Source: Flintibacter muris (lineage in GTDB: Bacteria; Bacillota; Clostridia; Oscillospirales; Oscillospiraceae). From it: 35,637 nucleotides of DNA. The position numbers and the translations under genes were made by a program. Numbering within the stretch: position 1 is the first letter of the stretch; every line of letters begins with the position of its first letter. Positions 24,615 through 32,581 of this stretch are shown here, piece after piece. The stretch is from assembly GCF_943192995.1 (NCBI RefSeq), contig NZ_CALPCP010000038.1:1-35637 (forward strand). The letters are read 5' to 3'. The notes below the pieces were generated by a model that saw nothing but the letters and a program-made list of their open reading frames with translations, was not told where the DNA came from and did no database searches.

Positions 24615-24644
24615 ATTTTATTGTTCTACTCCTATTATTGTCAA
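24615..24644 (-). promoter_or_regulatory. Putative lysR promoter in the divergent control region
   Basis: On the minus strand TTGACA (24644-24639), an 18-base spacer and TAAAAT (24620-24615). The spacer 24577-24914 is very AT-rich. On the plus strand a TTGACA at 24680-24685 with a weak TTTTAT 18 bases on may start the rraA operon. I find no clear T-N11-A dyad that I would defend. Confidence 0.5.
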
Positions 24645-24914
24645 GTTTAAATAGTGATAAAAAATTTTTCCAAATAATTTTGACAATTTAAACGATATTC
24701 AATTTTTATCAGAAAAAATATTATAAAAAAATATCTATAGTTATAATCCAGAAATAAGTATTAGACATCTTAGCTCCATGGCGATAAACTAAACAAAACG
24801 GCGGCCCGCTGCTTTCAAGTATTCTCACTCTTCTGGCAACGAAGAATTCGGGTGTTATACGGTGCTCCCAAGTTTAATCACCGTAAATCTGCGATATCGA
24901 AGGATGTATCAGCA

Positions 24915-25580
24915 ATGGATTACGCGGCAATGATAGCGTTTTTGAAAAAGACCCCCACGGGGGATCTGACGGATGCCATGCGGCGTCTGGGCATCTCCGG
25001 CTATACAAAAGGGATATATCGTCTGCAAAATGGTCATATTCCCAACATGGTAGGTCCTGCACTTACGGTTCAGTATATCCCCAAGCAGCCCGGCCAACCG
25101 GGTGGCTTACCTGGGCAGTTCACAATTGCCAGGATGTGCACTGAAGGGCAGGTCATGGTAGTGGCCGCTCAGAATACCCGCTGCTGGCTCACCGGCGGCA
25201 ACGTAGCTCGGGTAGCAGAGTTGGCCGGAGCTTCCGGAATCGTAGTGGACGGCTGCATCCGGGACAAGGAAGAGATTATGTCACACTCCATGCCCTTCTA
25301 TTGTAAGGGCAGCGGGACCAAGCCCTATGCTGAGGAGCTCCAGCTGGCCGCCATTAATGTGCCAATCGATCTGGACGGCTGCCGCATCAACCCTGGAGAC
25401 ATTGTGGTGGGCGACGGGGATGGTATTGTCATTCTCCCAGCCCAACGGGTAGAGGAGATCATCTATCAGGCGGAGGAGATCGGTGAGATCGAGATCGCCT
25501 TAGCTCAGGCAGTGGAACAGCAGGTCAGCCTAGAGGAGCTGAACGCCATTAGCGGCCGCAAGCCGGTAATGCGCACGTAG
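24915..25580 (+). CDS. RraA-family protein (possible 4-hydroxy-4-methyl-2-oxoglutarate-type aldolase)
   Basis: A 221-aa member of the RraA/dimethylmenaquinone-methyltransferase-like fold. Features are TGDLTDAMRRLGISG (N-terminus), GPALTVQYIP, GGNVARVAELAGASGIVVDG, CIRDKEEI (metal/pyruvate site G-x-x-R-D) and the closing GDGDGIVILP. Catabolic members are class II aldolases that cleave 4-hydroxy-2-oxo acids to pyruvate; the regulatory RraA of E. coli inhibits RNase E. Metabolic neighbours (Ldh2, TRAP transporter, LysR) favour the aldolase or a related lyase. I use the ATG at 24915 (GAAGGA upstream) because a GTG at 24852 adds 21 non-family residues. Confidence 0.85.
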   Translation: MDYAAMIAFLKKTPTGDLTDAMRRLGISGYTKGIYRLQNGHIPNMVGPALTVQYIPKQPGQPGGLPGQFTIARMCTEGQVMVVAAQNTRCWLTGGNVARVAELAGASGIVVDGCIRDKEEIMSHSMPFYCKGSGTKPYAEELQLAAINVPIDLDGCRINPGDIVVGDGDGIVILPAQRVEEIIYQAEEIGEIEIALAQAVEQQVSLEELNAISGRKPVMRT

Positions 25581-25602
25581 AATCGGGGCAGGAGGAGTAT
25601 AA

Positions 25603-26625
25603 ATGAAGACCATCGACAGTAATATCCTGCGTTCCTTTGGTGTTCAGTTCTTGCAGGCATATGGGGCTTCCTTCGAAAATGCCAGCGTAATCACTGACCA
25701 CTTGGTGGACAACGACCTGAAGGGCGTGGAGTCTCAGGGGGCGATGCGGCTTTTTGAGTATGCCCGATTTATGGTGGAGGGCAAGGTAGACGGCAAGGCC
25801 AGTCCCGTGGTACAGACTTTAGCTCCCGGTGCTTTTTTAGTGAAGGGCAACCAAGGATTTGGCATCGTCGCCATGCAGCGGGCGGTAGATCAGATCCTGA
25901 GCACCTTTCCCAACCAGTCCATGGCGGTGGCCGCAGTGACGGACGTGGGCCACACGGGCCGGGTGGGGGCCTACGCAGAGGCTCTAGCCAACCACAATTG
26001 CTTTGGCTGTGTCTATGGAGGAGGCGGACATAAGGAGCATCCCTCCGTCGCCCCCTTTGGAGGGACAAAGGGGGTTATGAGCACCAACCCGGTAGCCTTC
26101 GCTATGCCGGGAATGGAGGGGATCCCTCTTTCCGCCGATTTTGCCACCTCATCCTCCGCCGGCGGCAAGCTGCGCCTGGCACAGAGGAAGGGCGTTCCCC
26201 TGCCGGCCGGACAGATTCTGGATAAGCATGGAAATCCATCCACCGATCCGGCAGACTACTTCGACGGAGGCGTAATGCTCCCTTCGGCCGGCCCAAAAGG
26301 CAGCGGGATGGGTATGATCAACGAGCTGCTATGTTACGGAATGCTGGGCGCTCCGGTAGAGTTCAATTGGGTCCTTACCGCATTTCGCCTGGAATTATTC
26401 TGCGCGATAGAGGACTATCAGCGGCGCAGCGGGGAGTTTTTGCAGATCGTCAACAACACTCCACCCGCTTCCGGCTTCCAGTCCGTGAGTTATCCTGGCC
26501 AGTTTGAAGCTCGGTGCGCTGACCGGCGCCGATGTGCCGGCATCTCAATAAGCGACAGCACGGCAGCTCAACTGGCGGAAATGGCACAGGCTAAAAATCT
26601 GGACATTCCCTCTTGCCTTTTATAA
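25603..26625 (+). CDS. Ldh2-family (malate/L-lactate/sulfolactate-type) NAD(P)-dependent dehydrogenase
   Basis: A 340-aa member of the Ldh_2 family, which oxidises 2-hydroxy acids such as malate, L-lactate, ureidoglycolate or (R)-sulfolactate. Seen here: DNDLKGVESQGAMRL (the family usually has D(L)xGxxSHG; His of SHG is Gln here), GNQGFGIVAM, VTDVGHTGRVGAYAE, STNPVAFAMPG and GPKGSGMGMINELL. The His-to-Gln change at the substrate end may alter specificity. It follows the RraA gene by 22 bases with GGAGG, so they are co-transcribed. The substrate cannot be fixed from sequence. Confidence 0.88.
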   Translation: MKTIDSNILRSFGVQFLQAYGASFENASVITDHLVDNDLKGVESQGAMRLFEYARFMVEGKVDGKASPVVQTLAPGAFLVKGNQGFGIVAMQRAVDQILSTFPNQSMAVAAVTDVGHTGRVGAYAEALANHNCFGCVYGGGGHKEHPSVAPFGGTKGVMSTNPVAFAMPGMEGIPLSADFATSSSAGGKLRLAQRKGVPLPAGQILDKHGNPSTDPADYFDGGVMLPSAGPKGSGMGMINELLCYGMLGAPVEFNWVLTAFRLELFCAIEDYQRRSGEFLQIVNNTPPASGFQSVSYPGQFEARCADRRRCAGISISDSTAAQLAEMAQAKNLDIPSCLL

Positions 26626-26757
26626 AATATCCTATTTTTCGTCCGACAGGAACCATCTACCAATGTTTTTTTGTCCTGTCCAAAGTTATAAAACAAAAGC
26701 TCCTATTTCTTTGACCAGGGCAATAAACATAAATTTCATACATAAGGAGGAAGAATA

Positions 26758-27837
26758 ATGAAAAAACGAATCTCTGCCATGCTGTCCATAGCGATGCTCC
26801 TTACTATCCTTGCCGGGTGCGGCAATTCCTCCGCGCCGGCCGGTTCCAGTGCTGATGCCAGCAAGAGCAGCGGGTCCCCCACTGCCTCCTCTTCCGGAAG
26901 CGCCGGAGACAGCAGCACAGGTCCTTCCTTTGAGGAGGGCATGACCTTTGACGTGATGGAGTTTGTCACCGGCCCTTCCGGAGGCGGCTGGGCTCAGATC
27001 GGCGCTGCCATCGCTGACAAGGCCAACGGCTATTTCTCCGGTTTCCCCATCACCGCCACCACTGGCGGTTCCGTAGCAAACCCCATGGTTATGGCCAGCG
27101 GCGAGGCGATGATCGGCCTCTCTCAGGGCATCTTCCTCAGCGCCTCTATGGAGGGCACCGAACCCTATACAGAGAAAGTGGACTGTCTGAGGGGGATTGC
27201 CTCCCTGGACAGCAGTCTGCTCTATCTGGTCTGTGACGCCAGCGTCAAGGAGAACACCGTAGGCGAGCTGATTGCCAGCGGGACCAAAATCTCTATCGGT
27301 ACTCTGCCCGCTGGCAACGCCGCCGACATGCTGATGGACTTGGCGCTGGCCGAGTACGGCACCACCGCTGAGGAACTCTCCAATAACTCCGTCTATGTGG
27401 CGGACGGAAGCGCCCTGACGGACGCCTACTCCGATCACCACTTTGATCTGATTAGCCTGAACCGTGCCCTTCCCAACGCCAGCCTGACCGAGCTGATGAC
27501 AGGCCGTTCCTCCAAAATTCTGGGCATTGAGGAGGATATTGCCCAGGCCCTGGCCGAGAAGTACGACTGGGAGATCATCACGATCCCTGCCGGTACCTAC
27601 CCGGGTCAGGAGGAGGATGTGCTCACGGTTGGCATGAAGTCGGTGCTCATTGTTCGGGACGACTGCCCCGATGCGGTGGCCTATTTTCTGGCTAAAACCA
27701 TGTATGAGAACAAGGAGTATTTCGAGACTGTCCAAACTGCTTACGCCGCCTTTGACAAGGAGGATATGGTCAACAATCTGACTGTTCCCGTCCATCCCGG
27801 CGCGGAGCAGTTCTGGAAAGAGGTCGGCCTGATGTGA
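26758..27837 (+). CDS. TAXI-family TRAP transporter solute-binding lipoprotein
   Basis: A 359-aa exported lipoprotein. The signal peptide MKKRISAMLSIAMLLTILAG ends at Cys21 in the lipobox LAGC, followed by a Ser/Gly/Ala-rich linker (about residues 22-55). The TAXI binding domain starts GPSGGGWAQIGAAIADKANG, with SGEAMIGLSQG and LPAGNAADMLMDLAL. Such proteins capture carboxylates outside the cell and hand them to a fused TRAP permease. AAGGAGG lies 8 bases ahead of the ATG. Lgt (2802) would lipidate it. The ligand is unknown; a hydroxy- or oxo-acid fits the upstream enzymes. Confidence 0.92.
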   Translation: MKKRISAMLSIAMLLTILAGCGNSSAPAGSSADASKSSGSPTASSSGSAGDSSTGPSFEEGMTFDVMEFVTGPSGGGWAQIGAAIADKANGYFSGFPITATTGGSVANPMVMASGEAMIGLSQGIFLSASMEGTEPYTEKVDCLRGIASLDSSLLYLVCDASVKENTVGELIASGTKISIGTLPAGNAADMLMDLALAEYGTTAEELSNNSVYVADGSALTDAYSDHHFDLISLNRALPNASLTELMTGRSSKILGIEEDIAQALAEKYDWEIITIPAGTYPGQEEDVLTVGMKSVLIVRDDCPDAVAYFLAKTMYENKEYFETVQTAYAAFDKEDMVNNLTVPVHPGAEQFWKEVGLM

Positions 27838-27861
27838 TCCAGAACTGATCCTGGCTATTTT

Positions 27862-27890
27862 AGGAGCCCTGCCCATGGGGCAGGGCTCCT
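27862..27890 (+). other. Intercistronic hairpin between binding protein and permease
   Basis: A perfect 13-bp stem, AGGAGCCCTGCCC with a 3-base loop and GGGCAGGGCTCCT, lies 25 bases after the binding-protein stop and 26 before the permease start. The following CTTCGTAT is not a strong U-run. It probably stabilises the upstream mRNA or partly terminates, so that binding protein exceeds permease. Confidence 0.65.
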
Positions 27891-27915
27891 CTTCGTATAC
27901 GACAGGAGGTAATCT

Positions 27916-29868
27916 ATGAAACTGCCCTGGCAAAAGACCAGAGAGGAATTGACGGAGGAGAGCGCGGAGGCCACCTCTAAGCGGACGCTCTATGGCCCGT
28001 ATCGTGTCTACGCCTTTATACTCGGTTTTTCTCTGACCATATTTGTATTTTATACTGCATTTTTCGGCGTTTTCCTCCCTATGATTCAGATCGGTATCGC
28101 CCTTGGCGTCCTTCTGTCTCTCAGCTTTCTATGGATTCCCGCCCGCAAGGCTTCCCCCAGAGACCGTCCCTCTGTCCCCGACCTGATCTGCTCTGTTCTG
28201 GCTTTGGCCTGCGGGCTGTATACTGTTATGAACAACGCCCGTTTTATCGCCCGAATCCCCTATTACAGCGAGATTCAATTTTGGGACAAGGTGACAGCGG
28301 TGGTCCTGATTGTTCTGGTGCTGGAGGTCAGCCGCCGCACGGTGGGCCTGGCCATGAGCGTCATCGCCGGGGTGTTCATCGCTTACGCATTTTTGGGCAA
28401 CTATATGCCCGCTATGCTGATGCACCGGAGCTTTACCCTGAACAAGCTTGTGGACTGCCTGTACCTTACCACTGAGGGCTTCTTCGGCTCTATGACCGCC
28501 ATCTGCGCCGGCACCCTGTTTGTATTCATCTCTTTCGGGGTCTTCCTCCAGGAGACCGGCGGAGATAAGCGTTTTATGGACATTGCCCTATCCGTGGCTG
28601 GGCACAAGCCAGGCGGGCCTGCCAAGGTGGCTGTGCTGAGCAGCGGCTGTATGGGTATGATCTCCGGCAGTACAGTGGCCAATGTGGTGACCACCGGCAC
28701 ACTGACCATCCCATTGATGAAAAAAATCGGCTACACCCCCGAGGAGGCAGGGGCAGTGGAGACGGTGGCCTCCTCAGGTGGGCAGGTAACTCCGCCCATT
28801 ATGGGAACGGTGGCCTTCCTCATCGCCGACGGGATTGGCGTGGCCTATTGGGACGTGGTCAAGGCCTCCTTCCTCCCCGCCCTGCTGTTCTATATCACGG
28901 TCTGGTTCTTTGTGGACACCAAAGCCCGGAAGAAGGGAATGCGGGGCCTCCCGAAAGAGGACCTGCCCCCGCTGGGGCGGAGCCTTATGACCTGTACCCC
29001 CATGATCGTCCCGATCGTGGTGCTGTGCGCACTGCTGGTCATGAAATATACCCCCGCCCTGTCGGCTGCGGTCTGTTGCCTGCTGATTCTGGCTATGGCC
29101 GCCTGCTACAAGGACTCTCGGTTATCCCTGAAGCAGCTGGCCCTGGCCATTGAGAAGTGCTCCATCTCTATGACCTCCGTGATCGGCGTGATGGCCTGTG
29201 CCTCTGTCATCGTGGCCATCATGTCAAAGACAGGATTTTTGCTGAAGAGCACCTCCATTGTCATGCTTCTGGGCGGCGGCAAGCTGATGGGGATTGTGCT
29301 AATCAACATCGTCATGTCCTATATCATCGGTATGGGGCTGCCCTCCGCCTCCTGCTATATCATCCTCTCCGCCCTGGGAGCTCCCGCCCTGATCTCCCTG
29401 GGGGTCACCCCCATTGCGGCCCACCTGCTAATCTTCTGGTTTACCCAGTTGGCCGGCATTACACCCCCCGTGTGCATTACCGCCTTTGTGGCCGCCGGAA
29501 TTGCCGAGTCCAGCCCCATGAAGACAGGCTTCACCGCTCTGGAAATGGGCTCCACCTTCTATCTGGTCCCCTTCATGTTCCTGTTCACCCCGCTGATCAA
29601 TGGTACACCGCTGGAGATGGTAATCACTGCGCTCATTACTGCTCTCGCTTTCTATATGATGGTCTCCTGTATTGAAAACCATCTCCACGGGGCGCTCTCT
29701 CCAGTTGTTCGGATTTTGTGCGGGTTGACCAGTGCGTGTCTGTTCTTCGCCTCCTTCACCACCACCTCCTTCCAGACCAGCGTCATTATGAGCGTGGCAG
29801 GTGTTGCGGCTATGCTGCTTATCAATCTCTATCAGAAACGGCGGGCCTCACAGGTCCCCGCCGCATGA
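27916..29868 (+). CDS. TRAP transporter fused permease (DctQM type)
   Basis: A 650-aa membrane protein with about 15-17 hydrophobic segments. It fuses the small (4-TM) and large (12-TM) TRAP subunits, as usual in the TAXI group. Large-subunit hallmarks are SSGCMGMISGSTVANVVTTG (residues ~236-255), VETVASSGGQVTPPIMGTVA and IGMGLPSASCYIIL with ITPPVCITAFVAAGIA. It uses the sodium or proton gradient to import the solute delivered by the lipoprotein upstream. GGAGG precedes the ATG. Last gene of the plus-strand LysR-controlled operon. Confidence 0.93.
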   Translation: MKLPWQKTREELTEESAEATSKRTLYGPYRVYAFILGFSLTIFVFYTAFFGVFLPMIQIGIALGVLLSLSFLWIPARKASPRDRPSVPDLICSVLALACGLYTVMNNARFIARIPYYSEIQFWDKVTAVVLIVLVLEVSRRTVGLAMSVIAGVFIAYAFLGNYMPAMLMHRSFTLNKLVDCLYLTTEGFFGSMTAICAGTLFVFISFGVFLQETGGDKRFMDIALSVAGHKPGGPAKVAVLSSGCMGMISGSTVANVVTTGTLTIPLMKKIGYTPEEAGAVETVASSGGQVTPPIMGTVAFLIADGIGVAYWDVVKASFLPALLFYITVWFFVDTKARKKGMRGLPKEDLPPLGRSLMTCTPMIVPIVVLCALLVMKYTPALSAAVCCLLILAMAACYKDSRLSLKQLALAIEKCSISMTSVIGVMACASVIVAIMSKTGFLLKSTSIVMLLGGGKLMGIVLINIVMSYIIGMGLPSASCYIILSALGAPALISLGVTPIAAHLLIFWFTQLAGITPPVCITAFVAAGIAESSPMKTGFTALEMGSTFYLVPFMFLFTPLINGTPLEMVITALITALAFYMMVSCIENHLHGALSPVVRILCGLTSACLFFASFTTTSFQTSVIMSVAGVAAMLLINLYQKRRASQVPAA

Positions 29869-29889
29869 GGCAAAATCATTTCTTTGCAG

Positions 29890-30560
29890 TCACATCGGAA
29901 AAAGCTGCCGTTGGTATATCTCCTGTTCCGGAAGCTCCTCAAGAATCTGAGGTGCGATTATCCTGGCCTGCGAGATAGCGCTCTGGATTCCTTCCCGAAA
30001 TCCGCGCGGTCATGGAAGCGTCCCAGCGAAGCGGAGAAGACAATATCGGGCACATCATCGTAGCTGATCCCTTGAAAATTTCCCTTTTCCTTTTCCAGCA
30101 GCAGGACCCGCTCGATGCTGGGCGGAATATAGTTATCTGACAAAAGGATCAAATCAGGATTTTCTGAGATATGATACTTGTTCATGATGCTCTCATAGGA
30201 TCTGGTACCCATTCGCTGCAGGCTCTCCATATAGATGTCATAGCGCAGGCAATCCAGAAAAAAGGCTCTGTAATCCGGAGACATAAAGAAAACATCACAG
30301 ATCCGGACCATAGCAGCCGAATGGACCAGCGGCTGCTGGACAATATTCACCGCCGCGCTGACCCTGCTCCGCAAATCGCTCAGGTAGGTCTGTAATACCC
30401 TGACGGCGATATGCCGCTTGCTCTTAAAAAAATAGGTGGCCAGGCCCGGGCTCACCTCCGCCTCCTGGGCAATTTTGCGCATAGTGGTGGCCTGATACCC
30501 GTCCCGTAGGAACAGCCGGTTGGAAACGGACAGGATCACAGTTTCTTTTGTCCTCTTCAT
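29890..30560 (-). pseudogene. TetR-family regulator, frameshifted near the C-terminus
   Basis: The N-terminal TetR HTH is intact (VSNRLFLRDGYQATTMRKIA, then QEAEVSPGLATYFFKSKRH, residues ~7-50) and is followed by a helical ligand domain. In the annotated frame the protein ends at 29958 after GKESRALSRRPG. One base out of phase, from about 29997, the sequence continues as REGIQSAISQARIIAPQILE, then ELPEQEIYQRQLFPM and TGA at 29890. This looks like the real C-terminus, so one base seems lost. The DNA-binding part should still work. It converges with the TRAP permease and overlaps the Fe-S protein gene upstream. Confidence 0.8.
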
Positions 30561-31266
30561 AGGCCTCCAGCCGACTCAGCAGAGCCGTGCCGGCGTTGGG
30601 ACATTTGGTATAGCAGATACCGCAGTCGTCGCAGTCCATGTGGCTGATATGGTATTTTCCGTCACTGCCCTTGAAGATGGCCTGCTCCGCACAGTTCTCC
30701 TGGCAAATGCCGCAGCCGACACACTGGTAGCTGATAGAATAGGTGAGCGGCCAGGGAGTTAATCCGCCAAAACCGAAACGCACCCTCCGGACCCGCTCGC
30801 TGTTGTAGAGATGGAACATCTCTCCCTCTCCCTTCTCCAGCACAAAGAAGGCCACAGCAGAGAGATTGTTCCGATACATCAGCTTTGTTCCCGGGTTTGC
30901 CTCGAAATACTCGTCCCGGATGGCCTGGTCCTCTGACACCTCCTTAACAAAGGCGCGCACACGGATCATAAACCATGTGTCGATGGGAAGGCAGGCCACG
31001 ATCTCAGGACATTTGCACAGCTGCTGATAAAAAGGCTTGTATTTAGAGGTTATGAATATCATGCGTCCGTCCTTAAGCCGCTGGAGGTCGATGACCCGGC
31101 TCTCTGGATGTCCGTTGCTTACCATGGACACGCTAATGTACTGGCACTCGGAAATCAGCTGAAATGCCTTTTCACAGATCTCCTCCTGAGGGCTCTGATC
31201 GGTCAGGCCCCAGAGAATGTCGATGCTGCTGAGATTGTGTTGAGTTCCTCTAAGAAATTGGTTCAT
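30424..31266 (-). CDS. Pyridoxamine 5'-phosphate oxidase-like flavin protein with two 4Fe-4S motifs
   Basis: A 280-aa protein. The N-terminal split-barrel (about residues 15-170: SVSMVSNGHPESRVIDLQRL, GRMIFITSKYKPFYQQL) is a PNPOx-like FMN-binding fold. The C-terminal ferredoxin domain has CVGCGICQENC and CDDCGICYTKC, each followed by a proline/Ala-type spacer, giving two 4Fe-4S clusters. It is thus a likely redox or flavin reductase. GGAGGG sits 4 bases ahead of the ATG at 31266; a TTG further out would be inside the RBS. The last ~45 residues overlap tetR by 137 bases and are atypical (GGGGEPGPGHLFF), see findings. Confidence 0.85.
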   Translation of the reverse strand: MNQFLRGTQHNLSSIDILWGLTDQSPQEEICEKAFQLISECQYISVSMVSNGHPESRVIDLQRLKDGRMIFITSKYKPFYQQLCKCPEIVACLPIDTWFMIRVRAFVKEVSEDQAIRDEYFEANPGTKLMYRNNLSAVAFFVLEKGEGEMFHLYNSERVRRVRFGFGGLTPWPLTYSISYQCVGCGICQENCAEQAIFKGSDGKYHISHMDCDDCGICYTKCPNAGTALLSRLEAYEEDKRNCDPVRFQPAVPTGRVSGHHYAQNCPGGGGEPGPGHLFF

Positions 31267-31353
31267 TTTGCCCTCCAATTATCATTTAAAATACAAATTC
31301 AGGCCCGTTGGAGGTTTGATAGGTCGATGTCAAGAACTGCTGCACCAAGGGCG

Positions 31354-31860
31354 TCACTCCTCCACGGGGACATAAGCGCCGTTGACATGGCGGTATTTCT
31401 TGCCGTCGATCTCCCTGGTATACTCGGCGCTGAGCATAACGGTGAGGAACAGGTGGGGGCGGTCGATGCGGTTCCACTCGAAGGGGCCGTGGGGCACACC
31501 GCCCGGGATGTAGATACAGCAGTTGTCGGTCACTTTGTAGGGCTCGCCTTCAATATACAAGGTCGCCTCACCCCAGACGGCGTTGACGTCGTCGTCCTTG
31601 TCGTTGAAGCTGGGCATGTAGAAAATCAGCTCGTCGGCATCGTGGACGTGCTCCCCTACAATGGGATTTACCTCGGGAATCTCATAGAACCAGGAGAGAC
31701 TGAAGTTGACATGCCCATCGGGAAAGAGCTCCTCATTCGCATAGGTCTGGCCCAGGGTGCGGCCAGTCTTCAACTTTCCGTTGTGATCCAGAATGGAGTC
31801 CAGTACAGGGTGCTTGGGATAGCTGGGGGATACAAACAGATGACCCCACTTTCTTGCCAC
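31354..31860 (-). CDS. Cupin-like hypothetical protein
   Basis: A 168-aa protein with a cupin-style metal-binding pattern: GEHVHDADELIFYMPSF (H-x-H...E type, residues ~69-85) and IPGGVPHGPFEW (later His). The first GTG at 31860 is set by GGAGG eight bases upstream. It lies directly upstream of the flavin/Fe-S gene on the same strand with a 93-base gap, so the two with tetR probably form one catabolic or stress cluster. Substrate unknown; similar proteins occur beside aromatic/carboxylate-degradation genes in anaerobes. Confidence 0.65.
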   Translation of the reverse strand: MARKWGHLFVSPSYPKHPVLDSILDHNGKLKTGRTLGQTYANEELFPDGHVNFSLSWFYEIPEVNPIVGEHVHDADELIFYMPSFNDKDDDVNAVWGEATLYIEGEPYKVTDNCCIYIPGGVPHGPFEWNRIDRPHLFLTVMLSAEYTREIDGKKYRHVNGAYVPVEE

Positions 31861-32070
31861 AGGAAATGCCTCCTTTCACTTAAAAAACAAAAGTACAAAA
31901 GTCGACCTTGTTCTCTGCGCTTCCAAGCAACTAAGTGGCCTTGGCCTTCTCCTTTCCGCTAATTGCAAGGCAAGTATAGCTGAAAGGCGTGAGGAAAGCT
32001 ATTACCAAGACCACTAAAGAATGAGAGACAAAGCAAGCATAACCACCAATGTGAACAGATTGGAAAACGA

Positions 32071-32122
32071 AAAAGCCGCCCACAGTCTGCCGATCACTCA
32101 GGCAGGACTGTGGGCGGCTTTT
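32071..32122. terminator. Strong bidirectional terminator
   Basis: A 17-bp stem (AAAAGCCGCCCACAGTC pairing with GACTGTGGGCGGCTTTT) plus TGCC/GGCA inside. T-rich tails are found on both strands (TTTTTCCTCTTTTT on the plus strand, TTTTTCGTTTT on the minus). Confidence 0.85.
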
Positions 32123-32285
32123 TCCTCTTTTTGAGTGCCAGAGAGTTCAAGTCACCACGATTTCCAAAAATTCTAAAATCCGGTAAATTTGCATCTCTGG
32201 TGCGTTATTTTTATTTTACGGAGCTAGATTTTTGAAATAGTCGGAAAATATTCTAGTTTTTCTTCATAAATACAAATATATAGCA

Positions 32286-32315
32286 AAAATCCCGCACCAA
32301 AGTGCGGGGTTTTTG
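32286..32315 (-). terminator. Terminator of the former tRNA gene
   Basis: CCCGCAC pairs with GTGCGGG (32291/32302) with AAAAA/TTTTT flanks. It lies about 30 bases beyond the tRNA 3' CCA on the minus strand, the normal position for a tRNA transcript terminator. Confidence 0.75.
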
Positions 32316-32341
32316 TCTGCATCTTTTTTGTCAATGCAAGT

Positions 32342-32364
32342 TGGTGGAGACAACAGAACTCGAA
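32342..32364 (-). other. Displaced 3' end of a tRNA gene (putative attachment site)
   Basis: The minus strand reads TTCGAGTTCTGTTGTCTCCA then CCA: a T-loop, the 3' T-stem strand and the 3' acceptor strand, ending in encoded CCA and followed by a terminator. Upstream (towards 32390) the bases do not pair to complete a T-arm or any cloverleaf. It therefore appears to be the 3' end of a tRNA gene cut off by insertion. The GTCTCCACCA ending resembles a tRNA-Gly I remember from Firmicutes, but the isotype is not secure. Confidence 0.6.
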
Positions 32365-32581
32365 GGGAACATGGTATGTCCCTGTGTGTGTTTGCTTCTC
32401 CCTGGTAATACCTGTTGAAACCGTTGCGGCACAAGGGATTCCGTACTTCATATGGAACAAAACTGCGAAAGTCCTTGAAGCTGTTCGAATCTCATTTTTT
32501 GATGTTCTGTTAGAAATAATTAGAGGCAGGATAGAGTGCTGTTACAAAAATGCCATCGGATATACAAAGTCAAATTGATTA

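Larger units (their letters stand above)
31861..32581. other. Intergenic stretch with two terminators and a tRNA scar
   Basis: No convincing gene lies here. It holds the upstream region of the cupin gene, the two terminator hairpins, the tRNA 3' end at 32342-32364 and, from 32365, the edge of the AT-rich right-hand region. A 64-codon plus-strand frame (32384-32578) has no RBS or family resemblance and is not called. Confidence 0.5.

Noticed and set aside
32480..32500. tRNA-like T-loop GTTCGAATC in 32365-32581
   Set aside because: No pairing stems or cloverleaf around it; chance match.
32384..32578. 64-codon plus-strand ORF near the tRNA scar
   Set aside because: No RBS and no recognisable motif; it sits at a recombined edge. 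It could be a remnant, but nothing supports a call.
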